Source of the DNA: Paenibacillaceae bacterium
GTDB taxonomy: Bacteria > Bacillota > Bacilli > Paenibacillales > Paenibacillaceae
Direction of reading: 5' to 3'
NCBI GenBank assembly: GCA_004134985.1
Contig: REGQ01000060.1
Span: forward strand, 1-64,000
DNA: 64,000 nucleotides
The notes under the pieces: generated by a model
What the model was told of the DNA's origin: nothing
The model's database searches: none
The model's input: only the letters and a program-made list of their open reading frames with translations
In this document: one piece after another, positions 16,605 to 25,968 of the stretch
Layout of the letters: every line of letters begins with the position of its first letter
Numbering within the stretch: position 1 is the first letter of the stretch
Position numbers and translations under genes: made by a program

Positions 16605-17051
16605 TTATAATCCAAGCATATGTTTAAGTATTGGCACATACTGCCGTGATATGACTACCTTTTCCCCGTTATCCAATGATGCTTGAAAACGGCCGCTGAT
16701 CGACGGATGAATACTGGCAATCTTGGCTATATTTAGAATGGTCGATTTGGAGGCGCGAAAACAATGTTTCTCTTTGCAAAGTTCCTCCAGCTCATAAAGC
16801 TTTTGTTTGACTTCATGGACGGTGTTCTTACCATACGCAAACACTTTTCCGTCAACAGCTTCAAAATAATAAATATCACTAAGTTTGATGCGGCTGATCT
16901 TATCCTCATGATAACCAAGTATAATGAGCGTTTCGGTTTTTATTTTATTAACGAGCTCATGCATCTCTTCGTCTACTTGGTGACACCTGATGCGGATCTC
17001 CTCTTCTTCTGTATGGTCTATTACTTCGATGGAAATTTTGATAGAAATCAT
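16605..17051 (-). CDS. LytTR-domain transcriptional regulator
   Basis: A 148-residue protein with a C-terminal LytTR DNA-binding domain (about 50-148). Diagnostic segments are KLSDIYYFEAVDGKVFAYG, FRASKSTILNIAKI and VISRQYVPILKHML. It lacks a receiver domain, so it is not a two-component regulator; control is expected from the DUF3021 protein encoded just downstream. One oddity is that GAGG abuts the ATG at 17051 with no spacing. Relatives start with a Met at the residue that here is Ile4 (ATC), 9 bases from the GAGG, so the ancestral start may have drifted. Confidence 0.8.
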   Translation of the reverse strand: MISIKISIEVIDHTEEEEIRIRCHQVDEEMHELVNKIKTETLIILGYHEDKISRIKLSDIYYFEAVDGKVFAYGKNTVHEVKQKLYELEELCKEKHCFRASKSTILNIAKIASIHPSISGRFQASLDNGEKVVISRQYVPILKHMLGL

Positions 17052-17209
17052 CCTCGGAAATTTGAATTAAAACTTGTTAACTTTTATAATACGTGAATCA
17101 TACAACGAAAACGCGTAAGCTTCACAAAAAAGTGTGTTTGCTCTAGTAAATTTGAATAAGATGAGGCGTTTTTTTTATCGACTAAAAGTGATTAATTACC
17201 AGTACAAGA

Positions 17210-17545
17210 TTAGTTTTTGGGAATCGAATTGAAAATATATTCTTTGTAGTGTCCGTTGTCAGATGAGAATCTTAAAATATTCCCGTCTTCGGGAATACCT
17301 GCAAAATAAGCCCCAATACAACCAGTAGTACATCTGTGACCTGATATTAAAATATTCACATTTCTTAAGCTGTATTTAGCTTCAAGTACTGGTATGGGGC
17401 TATTTGGTCCCCCTCCGCCGCGGCGGGATAAAACCTTGATTTATAAGGGTTTTCCCAATTCAAGTATGGTTCTACCCAGTTGTACTCTCCCGTTAACATC
17501 TCCGCAAACTCGATGAAATCCGGTGCAAACTCATACTCCCACAAA
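17210..17545 (-). pseudogene. Broken histidine-phosphatase-like gene
   Basis: On the minus strand one frame gives LWEYEFAPDFIEFAEML and continues through NWVEPYLNWENPY. After a frame change near 17410 another frame gives VLEAKYSLRNVNILISGH, then RCTTGCIGAYFAGIPEDGN to a stop at 17210. The second part resembles the C-terminal half of a histidine-phosphatase (phosphoglycerate-mutase-like) protein. The frame change, internal stops and missing N-terminus mark it as a remnant. Confidence 0.45.
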
Positions 17546-17567
17546 TTGTTTTAATACTTAAGATTAT

Positions 17568-18386
17568 TTATATATTAAACCAGTATACTTCATTTTGTTT
17601 TATAAATTTAAAGCCTGCCTTTTCTGCCAGTTTTCTTGAAGCAGGATTCGACTCTACACAATCCCACTGGGCAGTCATACCTCTTCTTACACATTCGTTC
17701 ACAAACTTCCCAGTCAATGTTAATCCTAAACCTTTATTCCTATGTGCTTCCTCTGTTTCTATATCGATTGCAATGACATCATTGAATCTTGCAGTTCCTA
17801 CAATAACTGCAATAATTTTATTATAATACGTTATACAAAAAGCTAAACTTTTTTCAAAAAAGTCATCAAAAATTCCCCATGATTCCAGTAGCCTCTCAGT
17901 GACTAAAGTTCCATTTTCAATATTCCCTTCATTTATTAAATTCCATAACTTATCATCTACTTTATGTATGGTATATTCATCTGACAGACTAAGCAATTCG
18001 GGCATTTCGTCCTTTTTCCTAAAGCTAAATTCTTTTTCTTTCTGCATTTCTCTGTCACCAAACATCTTCATAATATATTTTCTTAAATTATCACTTTCAA
18101 TTGAAAATTCAAAATAGTTAATTCCTTTCGATTTGACCATTGTAAACAGTTCTTCATTAATAAACATTTCAACACCTTTGTATTCTTCTTCGGATTTAAT
18201 ATCTCCTAAAAATGCATAACCTCCAACTGCATAAGAATTCGCAATCGCAATATTAGGATTTTCAATATCATTAACCCATAAATCTCCCTTGCATTCACCA
18301 GCAACTATTCCTGAAAAACTGGGACAGTAATCGTTCGTTACTTTCTTATAATTAATAATCTTATGCAAACCATCTGCTTTAATCAT
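17568..18386 (-). CDS. GNAT-family N-acetyltransferase
   Basis: A 272-residue protein whose C-terminal half is a GNAT domain. The acetyl-CoA loop reads EEAHRNKGLGLTLTGKFV, followed by QWDCVESNPASRKLAEKAGF typical of motif B. The N-terminal half (about 130 residues) is a second, divergent GNAT-like region, as in tandem GNAT proteins. It would acetylate an amine on an unknown substrate. AGGAGGAAGAG lies directly upstream of the ATG. Base use is more AT-rich than its neighbours. Confidence 0.8.
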   Translation of the reverse strand: MIKADGLHKIINYKKVTNDYCPSFSGIVAGECKGDLWVNDIENPNIAIANSYAVGGYAFLGDIKSEEEYKGVEMFINEELFTMVKSKGINYFEFSIESDNLRKYIMKMFGDREMQKEKEFSFRKKDEMPELLSLSDEYTIHKVDDKLWNLINEGNIENGTLVTERLLESWGIFDDFFEKSLAFCITYYNKIIAVIVGTARFNDVIAIDIETEEAHRNKGLGLTLTGKFVNECVRRGMTAQWDCVESNPASRKLAEKAGFKFIKQNEVYWFNI

Positions 18387-18941
18387 CTCTTCCTCCTGTA
18401 TGTGTCCGAACGGATAGTGTTTACACTCTAACTTATCTTGGTATGCGAATAATGCTTCTTATTCGGGTAGAAGTCTACGAAGCGACTTTGACTTCAAGAC
18501 CGGCGAGACATCGCCATCGACGAAATTCTAGAATTTCAACCTCTTTAAGCCCTCCATACTCGCTACGAATGCAATGGAATCCACATCTGAAACGAACAAT
18601 GTTTGTAGCGAACTTTTAGTCGCCAGGAAGGAACCCCAATCGAATAAATTTGTTTTCTGACTCTAATTGTGTAGTCACTAAGAGGTGCAATACTGTCAAA
18701 AGGCTTGGCCATTTCACTATTTTTTATATGACCCTTCATGTTTATCATTGAAACAAGTAGAGTTACAAAAGAATAATGCTTCTGTACTTAACAGAGATTT
18801 ATTTCTTCCTTACTCTTGGCTATTCCCCAATACCACCATATTACTGAGAAAAAACCCCCATACAATTTGAGCAGGCGATCAGGGTGAAGACAGCGAGTAA
18901 ATGGATGCCATCTATGACTATGACGTAATTCCCTTTTATAT
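18387..18941. other. Intergenic region, possible coding remnants
   Basis: About 550 bases with no complete gene. The minus strand around 18470-18560 has a short coding-like stretch (ILEFRRWRCLAGLEVK) with a stop after it, without start or family match. The two 61-75 codon frames here lack ribosome sites. Confidence 0.35.
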
Positions 18942-21374
18942 TTAGGGTTGATTTGCTTCATTAACACGCTCGACCTCGACCACTCTTCCCAAATCCACAA
19001 ACTCCTCATGATCAAGCTTCACCTTGACCTTGCCAAGTCTGCGCTTCTCCCGCCACTCCCGCAGATCCTGCTCTGTCTCCAAACGCAGTTCCGCGATTTC
19101 GCGTGCTCGATCCAGTATATATTTGCTTGTGTGTAGCACGGTATAGATGCCCTGCCCACCTAAAGCGATGGGCGTCTCCAGCCGCCCCCATTCTGCAATC
19201 ATAAAACGCACATACAGCTTCTTCTCCGAGCCGAAGCGACCGGGAATTTCCTTAATTTCTTCACGCCGCACTATTATCCAGTCAGCTATTTTACCAACCC
19301 AGTGGATACCTGTTTTAGCGGGATCACTGAATTTTTTACGAGACTGGCACATGGCCACATATTCAAGCTGAGTAAGGATCGTTGCATCAGCCAGATTCTC
19401 CAGAGGCACATGATAAAAAGCATGCTCAAGTGCCTTCTCCACCTGTCCAGGTCCCCGAACGGAACCAACCATTACATTCTTTCCAGAGAGCTTGTCCGCA
19501 TAATACTCCTTAGTACCAAGCGGTTGTGCGGAACGCTCGAATGCCTTTTCCGGGCTGTCTTGAATAATTTCATCCAGAAATTTCTCCATGAGGCTCGTCG
19601 AATTTGGGAGAAACGGAAATGCCCCAATATTCAGCAGCTCAATGCTTTTGTAGAAATGGTGCTCCTTGTAAAACAGTTCATCCGGGTAAGGAAATAACAC
19701 ATACGCCCCAAACATACTGCGTTCGAATTCTCCAGTGCCCTTCTCCTGGTAAACGATCGCGTCCCGGTATCGGTGCATCGTATTAATGTCCTCTTCTTCG
19801 GGGCCAGGCTGACCGTATGCCCTGTGATAGGAACTGCCTGCATCCGCCGAATTAAGCCGATATTTGGCATCAAATACATATTTATACTCCTTAATCTTAC
19901 CTGCATCTTTCTTCTTCAGCGTTAGCACGTTGTCCGGACGTTGGTTTAGGGTAGGTGTCTTCTCCGACTCAGGAAGTGAATTATAATATAAAATGAACTG
20001 TTCTCCGTTCACCGGATTCTCATACACCATCTTAGCGCTTCGCGAACGATCCAGCGTGACGAAGATACCGCTTCGATTCACCTGGATAATGTCCTGTTTC
20101 ACGAGCTTGTATTTCCTCCCCAAGAGCTCATTCAGCTTCAGGAAGCACCAATACTCGTATAGCTGCGCCACATCCTTCATCGACAAGCGGAACAGATCGC
20201 TCTGGATGGACAGCCCCTTCATCAACATCAGGTAGCAGCGATACACATCACGGTATCCCGGCGCCATCTGTAGCACCAACGTCACTGACATCTGCTTTAA
20301 TGAACCAACCTCACGTAGAAAGTCCGTCTTCAGCAATCGCTCCACTTGTGCCGTCATCCGGTCTATTCGATCTATCAGTAACGGGTCTGGGGTTCTATTA
20401 TTCTGCTTCCAGCGCTTCTTCAGTTCCTTCATCTTACCGACAGTGCGCTCCAGCACCCAGCATACAAACCGATTCTCATTCGTATCATAATAGGACTGTT
20501 TGCGCGTCTCTACCAAATGCGTAGCCGTATAGGTAAGGTCTCCGATTCGTATGAATCCGTTTATCCGGTCTTCTCTTAATCGCTCTGGATGCTTTGCTAG
20601 CTCGCGAATGTTTTCTCTCCCAGCTTTCTTGATCCGATTGGTGTCCACTAAAGGGCGCTCCTGACGAAGCATATGATGAGGATGAGCCTGAATACGCTCC
20701 ACTGCGTCCACAAGCTGGCGAAACACGTGCTGGAGAATCGCGAAAAATTCGCTCAAGCTCTGATGCTGTGTCTCCCGCTGGCCAGTCATTTGATAGGTTT
20801 TGCGCAGAAAATCAAACGACAAATTATAAATCTGCGCGTTTACCTCGTTCAAAAGGTTCTGGTAGTCGCGCTTGTAATCCATTTTGGACGGAAAAATCTC
20901 CATCACCAAACGTAGCATTGTCCGCCCTCCATCCCGAAGCTCCCACTCCGTCAGGCCGACCTCATTGCCGAAGTTCAGCACGCCTGCCAGAATCGAATCG
21001 CCCAGAGGCTTGATAGCCTGTCGCAGCGAAACCTGCTCATGATAGAAGGAAAGATCTGGAGCGTGCTTCTTCTGAACCACCAGTTCATAGCCCTGATTCT
21101 CATAAAAGCAAGGAAACACCGTGTCTCCCAGCCTCCACTCTACCAAACCACCTGCCTCCGGTGAGAAAACCTGAATCCGTGCCTCTCCCACATGCGGGGA
21201 AAACTCCATTGCAAACTGCGCCTGCACCCATTCCAGCTCTTGGTTACGATGAAGCTGCAGTCTTTCTGCCTTCGGATGATAGGGACGTCCCTGCACATAC
21301 AAGACAAAAAGCTCCGTGTCGACACGAAGCAATTCCACCGCCTGATTAAGAAAGCCAATATGAGGTGAAGCCAT
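18942..21374 (-). CDS. McrC-like nuclease subunit (DUF2357 + PD-(D/E)XK)
   Basis: An 810-residue protein. The N-terminal third corresponds to DUF2357. Around residues 478-505 the segments RPDNVL and YKYVFDAKYR supply the acidic and E/D-x-K residues of a PD-(D/E)XK nuclease (DUF524/PDDEXK_7). This architecture accompanies McrB-type GTPases and forms the cleaving subunit of modified-DNA-dependent (type IV-like) restriction systems. It overlaps the end of the mcrB-like gene by 29 bases, and an AGGAGG sits immediately before the ATG, so translation is probably coupled. The C-terminal 150 residues are unassigned. Confidence 0.8.
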   Translation of the reverse strand: MASPHIGFLNQAVELLRVDTELFVLYVQGRPYHPKAERLQLHRNQELEWVQAQFAMEFSPHVGEARIQVFSPEAGGLVEWRLGDTVFPCFYENQGYELVVQKKHAPDLSFYHEQVSLRQAIKPLGDSILAGVLNFGNEVGLTEWELRDGGRTMLRLVMEIFPSKMDYKRDYQNLLNEVNAQIYNLSFDFLRKTYQMTGQRETQHQSLSEFFAILQHVFRQLVDAVERIQAHPHHMLRQERPLVDTNRIKKAGRENIRELAKHPERLREDRINGFIRIGDLTYTATHLVETRKQSYYDTNENRFVCWVLERTVGKMKELKKRWKQNNRTPDPLLIDRIDRMTAQVERLLKTDFLREVGSLKQMSVTLVLQMAPGYRDVYRCYLMLMKGLSIQSDLFRLSMKDVAQLYEYWCFLKLNELLGRKYKLVKQDIIQVNRSGIFVTLDRSRSAKMVYENPVNGEQFILYYNSLPESEKTPTLNQRPDNVLTLKKKDAGKIKEYKYVFDAKYRLNSADAGSSYHRAYGQPGPEEEDINTMHRYRDAIVYQEKGTGEFERSMFGAYVLFPYPDELFYKEHHFYKSIELLNIGAFPFLPNSTSLMEKFLDEIIQDSPEKAFERSAQPLGTKEYYADKLSGKNVMVGSVRGPGQVEKALEHAFYHVPLENLADATILTQLEYVAMCQSRKKFSDPAKTGIHWVGKIADWIIVRREEIKEIPGRFGSEKKLYVRFMIAEWGRLETPIALGGQGIYTVLHTSKYILDRAREIAELRLETEQDLREWREKRRLGKVKVKLDHEEFVDLGRVVEVERVNEANQP

Positions 21375-23592
21375 CCTCCTCTAACCTCCTAAGCATATAA
21401 GCCAATTTGCGTGCACTTTGGGGATATTTAGCTGCAGGCGGGGTCTGACCCGCATTCCATTTCGAATAGAGTGGATAGGCGTCATCCATCAGTTCCTGAA
21501 GATTGACCGTCACTCCGCTACCACTTCCTAACGCTAGCTTGATCAGATTCAACAATACACGGCGCACAGAGGAATGACTTCCCTGAAGACGCGGCAATAT
21601 CTTTTGCAGCACCTGCCAGTCAAAAGCCTTATCCTCGCTAAGAAGCTGGAACCGTTCATTATAGATCATATAGAAGCAGATCGCATCCCGTACCCGAAAC
21701 CCAACATGAGCGTGAATGTCCTCCAGAAGCATATTAATCTCCATCAGTCGGTCCGTCGTGTGGACAACCAACTCCGAATACGAATCGTACGCATCAACTA
21801 ACTGCAAATAGTCAGATCTTAAGAATAGATGGTTTATCTCGGGAAGCTTGGAGAATTCCCCCGTCTCTTCTGATTCTCCCAGCTCCGGGTATTGCCGAAG
21901 ATTAATATAGTTAAATTCGAGCGTATTGGCACGGTCCAACACCTTCTTACTGAAAGGATGGGTCGTTTCGTCCATATTGACCGTTCCAATCAGAAACACA
22001 TTCTCCGGTATCGATAAGTCGCCGTATCGCATCTGATCTTCAGCAATGTCCAATAAGACGTGAGACAACAGCCTCTGCGTACGGATGCTACCCTCTTGCC
22101 AATCCTGCGTTTCCAGCACACTCAACAGATCGCTGAAATAATGCTCGACCCGTGCCAAATTCATCTCATCCAAGCAAACAAAATACGGCTTATGTTGTTT
22201 CCCTGGCTGCCGCGCCTCCACAAACACTTTCGTCAGCGGACCTGGCTGAAATCTGCCCGACAGATCCTTGAACCCAAGCAAATCCGAAGGATCGCTCCAA
22301 TCCGGCCGCACTTGAATAAGCGTGTACTGGCCATTCTCCCTAGTCGCCCCTAACGCCTCGGCAAGCAGCTTCACCAGCCGCGTCTTCCCCGTCCCCGATA
22401 TCCCCGCCAGAATGACAAAAGGCTTAGCTTTCAAGGAAAGATAGAAATTTTCGATAAGCTGCTCCGGGAAAAAGAAGCCTTTGCGCTTGATATGAGTTTG
22501 GATTTGGTGGAGAACAGTGGAAACTTGGTAGTCCCCTATTGGCTCAAGTGCTAACTCCACATACTCCGTCACTTGCTCCACCTCCATAGCACTTGCAGTT
22601 TCATTCAATACATACCCTTCAACGTAATTTCGATAATTCTCTACTACGTTCTGGAGATCTTGGATGAGTTGCTCGTCTGAGGGTACATTACCTCGCTCGT
22701 ACTTTACATAGGCAATCGTCGACACCTGATAATCCTGCCCCAATCCACTGCCCATGAGCTGTATATTATCGTCCTTGTTCATGTTCGCTAGTGGGATGAT
22801 TCCACGAATTTCATTGGTTTTGTTTCGAAGGTAGGTATACGCTTCCTTGAGGCCTTTCTCTTTGGGAACCGTCACTCCTTGAGCAAGGGTTAGATAAACA
22901 GCACTCATGTCTTTAGCAAATAAGTAAACGACATATTCCCCATATTGAGTACTATCCGTGATTCGTTTATCTAAAACAGCAAGCCAAGGTACATCCGCCC
23001 ACCTACCTTTCCCAATAGAACCCTCAATCTTATAAAATTCTTCATCCAGGAATGGCATAGCCCTTAGCGCAGAGGGAAGAGTCTGCCGAAACAATGTGCC
23101 TAACGGATGACCCTTAAAGGCTATTCTTTTGGCCTGAACGTAGTTAGCCATGATGTTCTCTAGATATCCTTGTAAAGAAAACTGTTGCAATGCTGAATTA
23201 TACGCCTGTAATTCTTTCTTCGCTAATTGCTCCAGCTCAAGGTAATCTTTATCGCCTAACTGATTTCGAATTTGCGTATGGAGTCCTATTGAGTTATCCT
23301 CGGAGTTCATATGCAAGACATGAGAGAGCGCATTAACAGGGCTATTTACAATATCCTTAAGCTGACTGGGAGGAACATCAGCCCATTGTTCACGTCCTGA
23401 TGGCTTATCCACAAAGTTTCCTTTTGTTTGTTCTGCTATAAAATAGTTAAGGAAGCGTTGCTTTACCTTATCGAAGGAAACTCGCTCTTGGCCAGAGATC
23501 TTCAACTCTTTTAATAAAACTAAGATAAGTACCATCTTATACGATTTTTGTTTTCGCTTAAACATCTGCGAAATGGATTCCGGTAATGACAT
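21346..23592 (-). CDS. McrB-like AAA+ GTPase with MrcB_N domain
   Basis: A 748-residue protein. Residues about 20-300 match the MrcB N-terminal (DUF3578) recognition module, with the signature IGKGRWADVPWLAVLDK. A McrB-type AAA+ domain follows: Walker A AGISGTGKT (about 395-405), Walker B FVCLDEMN (about 472) and the McrB signature GTVNMDETTHPF (about 540). It should assemble as a GTP-driven motor, recognise altered DNA and drive the DUF2357 nuclease encoded next. GGAGG lies 6 bases before the ATG. The pair lies in the module between scars R1 and R2, next to the CRISPR-Cas module. Confidence 0.85.
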   Translation of the reverse strand: MSLPESISQMFKRKQKSYKMVLILVLLKELKISGQERVSFDKVKQRFLNYFIAEQTKGNFVDKPSGREQWADVPPSQLKDIVNSPVNALSHVLHMNSEDNSIGLHTQIRNQLGDKDYLELEQLAKKELQAYNSALQQFSLQGYLENIMANYVQAKRIAFKGHPLGTLFRQTLPSALRAMPFLDEEFYKIEGSIGKGRWADVPWLAVLDKRITDSTQYGEYVVYLFAKDMSAVYLTLAQGVTVPKEKGLKEAYTYLRNKTNEIRGIIPLANMNKDDNIQLMGSGLGQDYQVSTIAYVKYERGNVPSDEQLIQDLQNVVENYRNYVEGYVLNETASAMEVEQVTEYVELALEPIGDYQVSTVLHQIQTHIKRKGFFFPEQLIENFYLSLKAKPFVILAGISGTGKTRLVKLLAEALGATRENGQYTLIQVRPDWSDPSDLLGFKDLSGRFQPGPLTKVFVEARQPGKQHKPYFVCLDEMNLARVEHYFSDLLSVLETQDWQEGSIRTQRLLSHVLLDIAEDQMRYGDLSIPENVFLIGTVNMDETTHPFSKKVLDRANTLEFNYINLRQYPELGESEETGEFSKLPEINHLFLRSDYLQLVDAYDSYSELVVHTTDRLMEINMLLEDIHAHVGFRVRDAICFYMIYNERFQLLSEDKAFDWQVLQKILPRLQGSHSSVRRVLLNLIKLALGSGSGVTVNLQELMDDAYPLYSKWNAGQTPPAAKYPQSARKLAYMLRRLEEDGFTSYWLS

Positions 23593-24207
23593 GATAAGCC
23601 TCCAGTATAGTGATCAACCTATTTCAATGAGGAAATTGCTTAAAAACCCACTTTCTCCTTCAGTTTTCTTGATTCTGAATGTTAGCGCAACCGAGTTTGT
23701 ACACTGATGCTGTTTGAGTTTCTTCTTTGGGTAGCAGCATTCACCTTTAGTAAATTCAAGTGGTCGTTAGGTTGAGCCTCTAGGAGATGCGCACGATTTT
23801 CGACGGCCTGAAAGCGATTTTCTTTAAGAATGAAAGTAAAAGTTAAAGTATGGCAGGACCTCGTACTGGTTAGATTTACAATATGTATGTTAATTCGACA
23901 GTAGAGAAGAGATTCCTTTATATTTCTGTGAGCAAGCCTTTGAGCTTTCGAATAAAAGGTATTGGGTTAAAAATCGTTTACAGCGAATACTATATGATGT
24001 TCTCTAACGAGAAAAGGACTGCTAAAGGAGCAGTCCCAGGTTATCGAGAAAACCACCTATTATTTTTTGGGTTTTTATGATTTTTTTCGCTATTTAGAGT
24101 GAATGATCGAAACTGGATCAGCAGGAATCAATTAAATAAATCAATAGTTCACTACTACTTCATTATTTGATACCTACTTAAAATCGTCTTTATAAATATA
24201 CAAGAAA
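23593..24207. other. Intergenic region upstream of the McrBC pair
   Basis: About 600 bases without a supportable gene; it includes the hairpin at 24017-24037. The longest plus-strand frame (23883-24080) has no ribosome site and no recognisable motif. The mcrB promoter should be here. Confidence 0.4.
24017..24037 (-). terminator. Hairpin, possible leftward terminator
   Basis: GGACTGCT and AGCAGTCC form a perfect 8-bp stem with a 5-base loop. On the minus strand TTTTC follows. No gene ending at it is recognisable, so it may be left from a deleted gene. Confidence 0.5.
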
Positions 24208-24231
24208 GCTCAAGCGAATAATAGCTTGAGC
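24208..24231 (-). terminator. Hairpin following scar R2
   Basis: GCTCAAGC / GCTTGAGC, an 8-bp perfect stem with an 8-base loop; on the minus strand TTTC follows. It occupies the same relative position behind the tail repeat as the AGCCCGAA hairpins behind R1 and R5, but with a different stem sequence. Confidence 0.55.
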
Positions 24232-24251
24232 CGATTAACAGTTCTACATAT

Positions 24252-24314
24252 TAGGTAAATGTGGCCCTATTATATTACTCCCTCACGAGCGACACACATC
24301 ACTCTACATGTGAC
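24252..24314 (-). repeat. rlmD-tail scar R2
   Basis: The minus strand reads CACATGTAGAGTGATGTGTG..., then GGCCACATTTACCTAA. It encodes HVE-stop-CVSLVRE-stop, so the Cys codon TGC has become TGA. It bounds the CRISPR-Cas module on its downstream side. Confidence 0.75.
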
Positions 24315-24316
24315 GA

Positions 24317-24547
24317 TTAGACAATGACTTTAACAATATAATGTGTATCCAAAAACGCCGGAAGCACTTCCATATTAATCAAAATTAACCTAAGAAAGCA
24401 ATAGACCGTTTCACTTTCCTTGCGCATCAATATGACTGCCACAACATGTGTTTTGTTGGGTATAGGAACACACACACCCTTTCGAGCCTCCAGAACAGAG
24501 GGGATGCTCATGCTATTTTTGTTGACTGAAATGATAATGTTCGGCAT
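24317..24547 (-). other. Short frame with a second, diverged tail-like motif
   Basis: A 76-codon minus-strand frame right after cas7. It contains THVVAVILMRKESE (24408-24450), resembling a divergent RlmD-type C-terminus but without a stop after it. No ribosome site is obvious. It is not cas4, cas1 or cas2. It may be an older scar or a chance frame. Confidence 0.3.
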
Positions 24548-24644
24548 GTTCTTGCTGGCTTTGTCTGGAGTTTACAGTATTTCAGTCTGCGTGTCATTTA
24601 TTACGAGCGAAAAGCGAAGTAAATACTCAGAAATCACCTTCGTT

Positions 24645-25550
24645 CTACTCAAAAGAACTAATGATCTTATGCATCGCTACTCCCTCCGGCATCCCCTCAT
24701 CAAAAATAGCTTGATAGTTTTTATATGATCTAGCGACCGTACCTTTATCGATTCGTTGGATATCAACCTTCTCAAATAATTGACTGGATGGAGCATTGCC
24801 AAGACGACTTTCATGAGCAAATACATACAAGCCACGACATGCCATGCGACCGCGTGCTGCGGAGTGGTCCAAATCCCACATATTGATGAGGGCTTCCCAC
24901 AGCCCTTTCAGGTCTTCTTCTCCTACTCCCGTCTGGGTTGCAAATGACGGCGTATAAAAACCATAAGCGATGTATAAACCGTATGGTACATGAGCCTTTC
25001 TCCCCATTTGACCTGCACGAGCCTCTTCATCGGCAACGTCTCCACCTTTAATATCATCAGCATTGGTTAATGCTACACGAGTAATACTCGATTCAGAAGG
25101 GAAAATGGGATCAACCGAACGTGCAAATGTCAGTTGAACTGCTCCCCTTACTTGACCTGCATTGAACTTCTTAGTAGACATGACGGCACCGAACATACGC
25201 GTATCAAAATAATGCTCACACATCCACTGCCGAGCGTCTTTTACCGTTGCCGGGCTGCTGTCTCCTTCTTGTTTTCCTAGCTCTTCATAAGCCTTTTTCT
25301 GCTCGTTTGTAAGAATGCCCCGATGCTTCACATAAATATCAAAGCCCTCCAAATGTCCTCTTGTCAAATAAATATAGTCTCGGATTTTTCTTTTAATTGC
25401 AACATCGGTCACGATTCCTTGCATCGTCTCCGGATCAATTCTTGGCAGATTGCCGGCATCTGGATCGCCGTTTGGATTACCATCCATCACATCAAACACA
25501 AGCATAAAGTCATATCGCTTATTAGGATCAATAATTGGATTCAGATTCAT
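24645..25550 (-). CDS. cas7: Cas7 (Csd2), type I-C Cascade backbone
   Basis: 301 residues from the ATG at 25550, preceded by AAGGAGGAG; the longer frame to 25574 lacks a ribosome site. RYDFMLVFDVMDGNPNGDPD is the family signature at the N-terminus, and RMFGAVMST and the Gly-rich QVRGAVQLTF segment follow as in Csd2. Copies of this protein coat the crRNA. The C-terminus (PEGVAMHKI) is complete. It overlaps the end of cas8c by 23 bases. It is the last gene: in a complete I-C operon cas4-cas1-cas2 would follow, but here only a short frame and scar R2 are found. Confidence 0.95.
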   Translation of the reverse strand: MNLNPIIDPNKRYDFMLVFDVMDGNPNGDPDAGNLPRIDPETMQGIVTDVAIKRKIRDYIYLTRGHLEGFDIYVKHRGILTNEQKKAYEELGKQEGDSSPATVKDARQWMCEHYFDTRMFGAVMSTKKFNAGQVRGAVQLTFARSVDPIFPSESSITRVALTNADDIKGGDVADEEARAGQMGRKAHVPYGLYIAYGFYTPSFATQTGVGEEDLKGLWEALINMWDLDHSAARGRMACRGLYVFAHESRLGNAPSSQLFEKVDIQRIDKGTVARSYKNYQAIFDEGMPEGVAMHKIISSFE

Positions 25551-25968
25551 TGTCTTTCTCCTCCTTAATTGCATCTTTATTTGTATTCTTTAAATCATCA
25601 ACAACGGATGCGTCTGTTTTTTTCTTATAGATTTCTTGCCTTTCATGATAATATCCTAACGCAAATTCAGCCTGCTCGTGCAAACCAAGTACAGTCGGAA
25701 ATTCATACAATTGCTCGCTGATCAGTTGAATTCTTTGCTGATAGCGTATTTCATATCCTTTCTCCACCTTGCCTATTTTGCTTAAATGCCACTTGCTATT
25801 ACGTATTAATAGTCCAAAGATAGATCGGGGAGTCGTTGAAGCAGCCGAATAATATCTTGAAGCAATCGTTTCATTTCCGCGAACTGCTTCATATTGTACT
25901 GCTTCCAACACCGCAAACAACCTGCCGCATAGGTAAGGCGGTGTTATTCTAGCGTTATCTAGATCCAT
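25528..25968 (-). CDS. cas11c: Predicted Cas11c, internal translation product of cas8c
   Basis: Type I-C systems are known to make a small subunit from an in-frame start inside cas8c. Here an in-frame ATG at 25968 (MDLDNARITPP) is preceded, 8 bases away, by AAGGGGG, an excellent ribosome site that occurs inside coding sequence. It would yield a 146-residue, largely helical protein. The size and position fit Cas11c. Production is inferred, not shown. Confidence 0.6.
   Translation of the reverse strand: MDLDNARITPPYLCGRLFAVLEAVQYEAVRGNETIASRYYSAASTTPRSIFGLLIRNSKWHLSKIGKVEKGYEIRYQQRIQLISEQLYEFPTVLGLHEQAEFALGYYHERQEIYKKKTDASVVDDLKNTNKDAIKEEKDNESESNY

Noticed and set aside
24317-24547. Frame after cas7 considered as cas4 or cas2
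   Set aside because: It has no Cys cluster, RecB motif or ferredoxin-like fold pattern, and no ribosome site.
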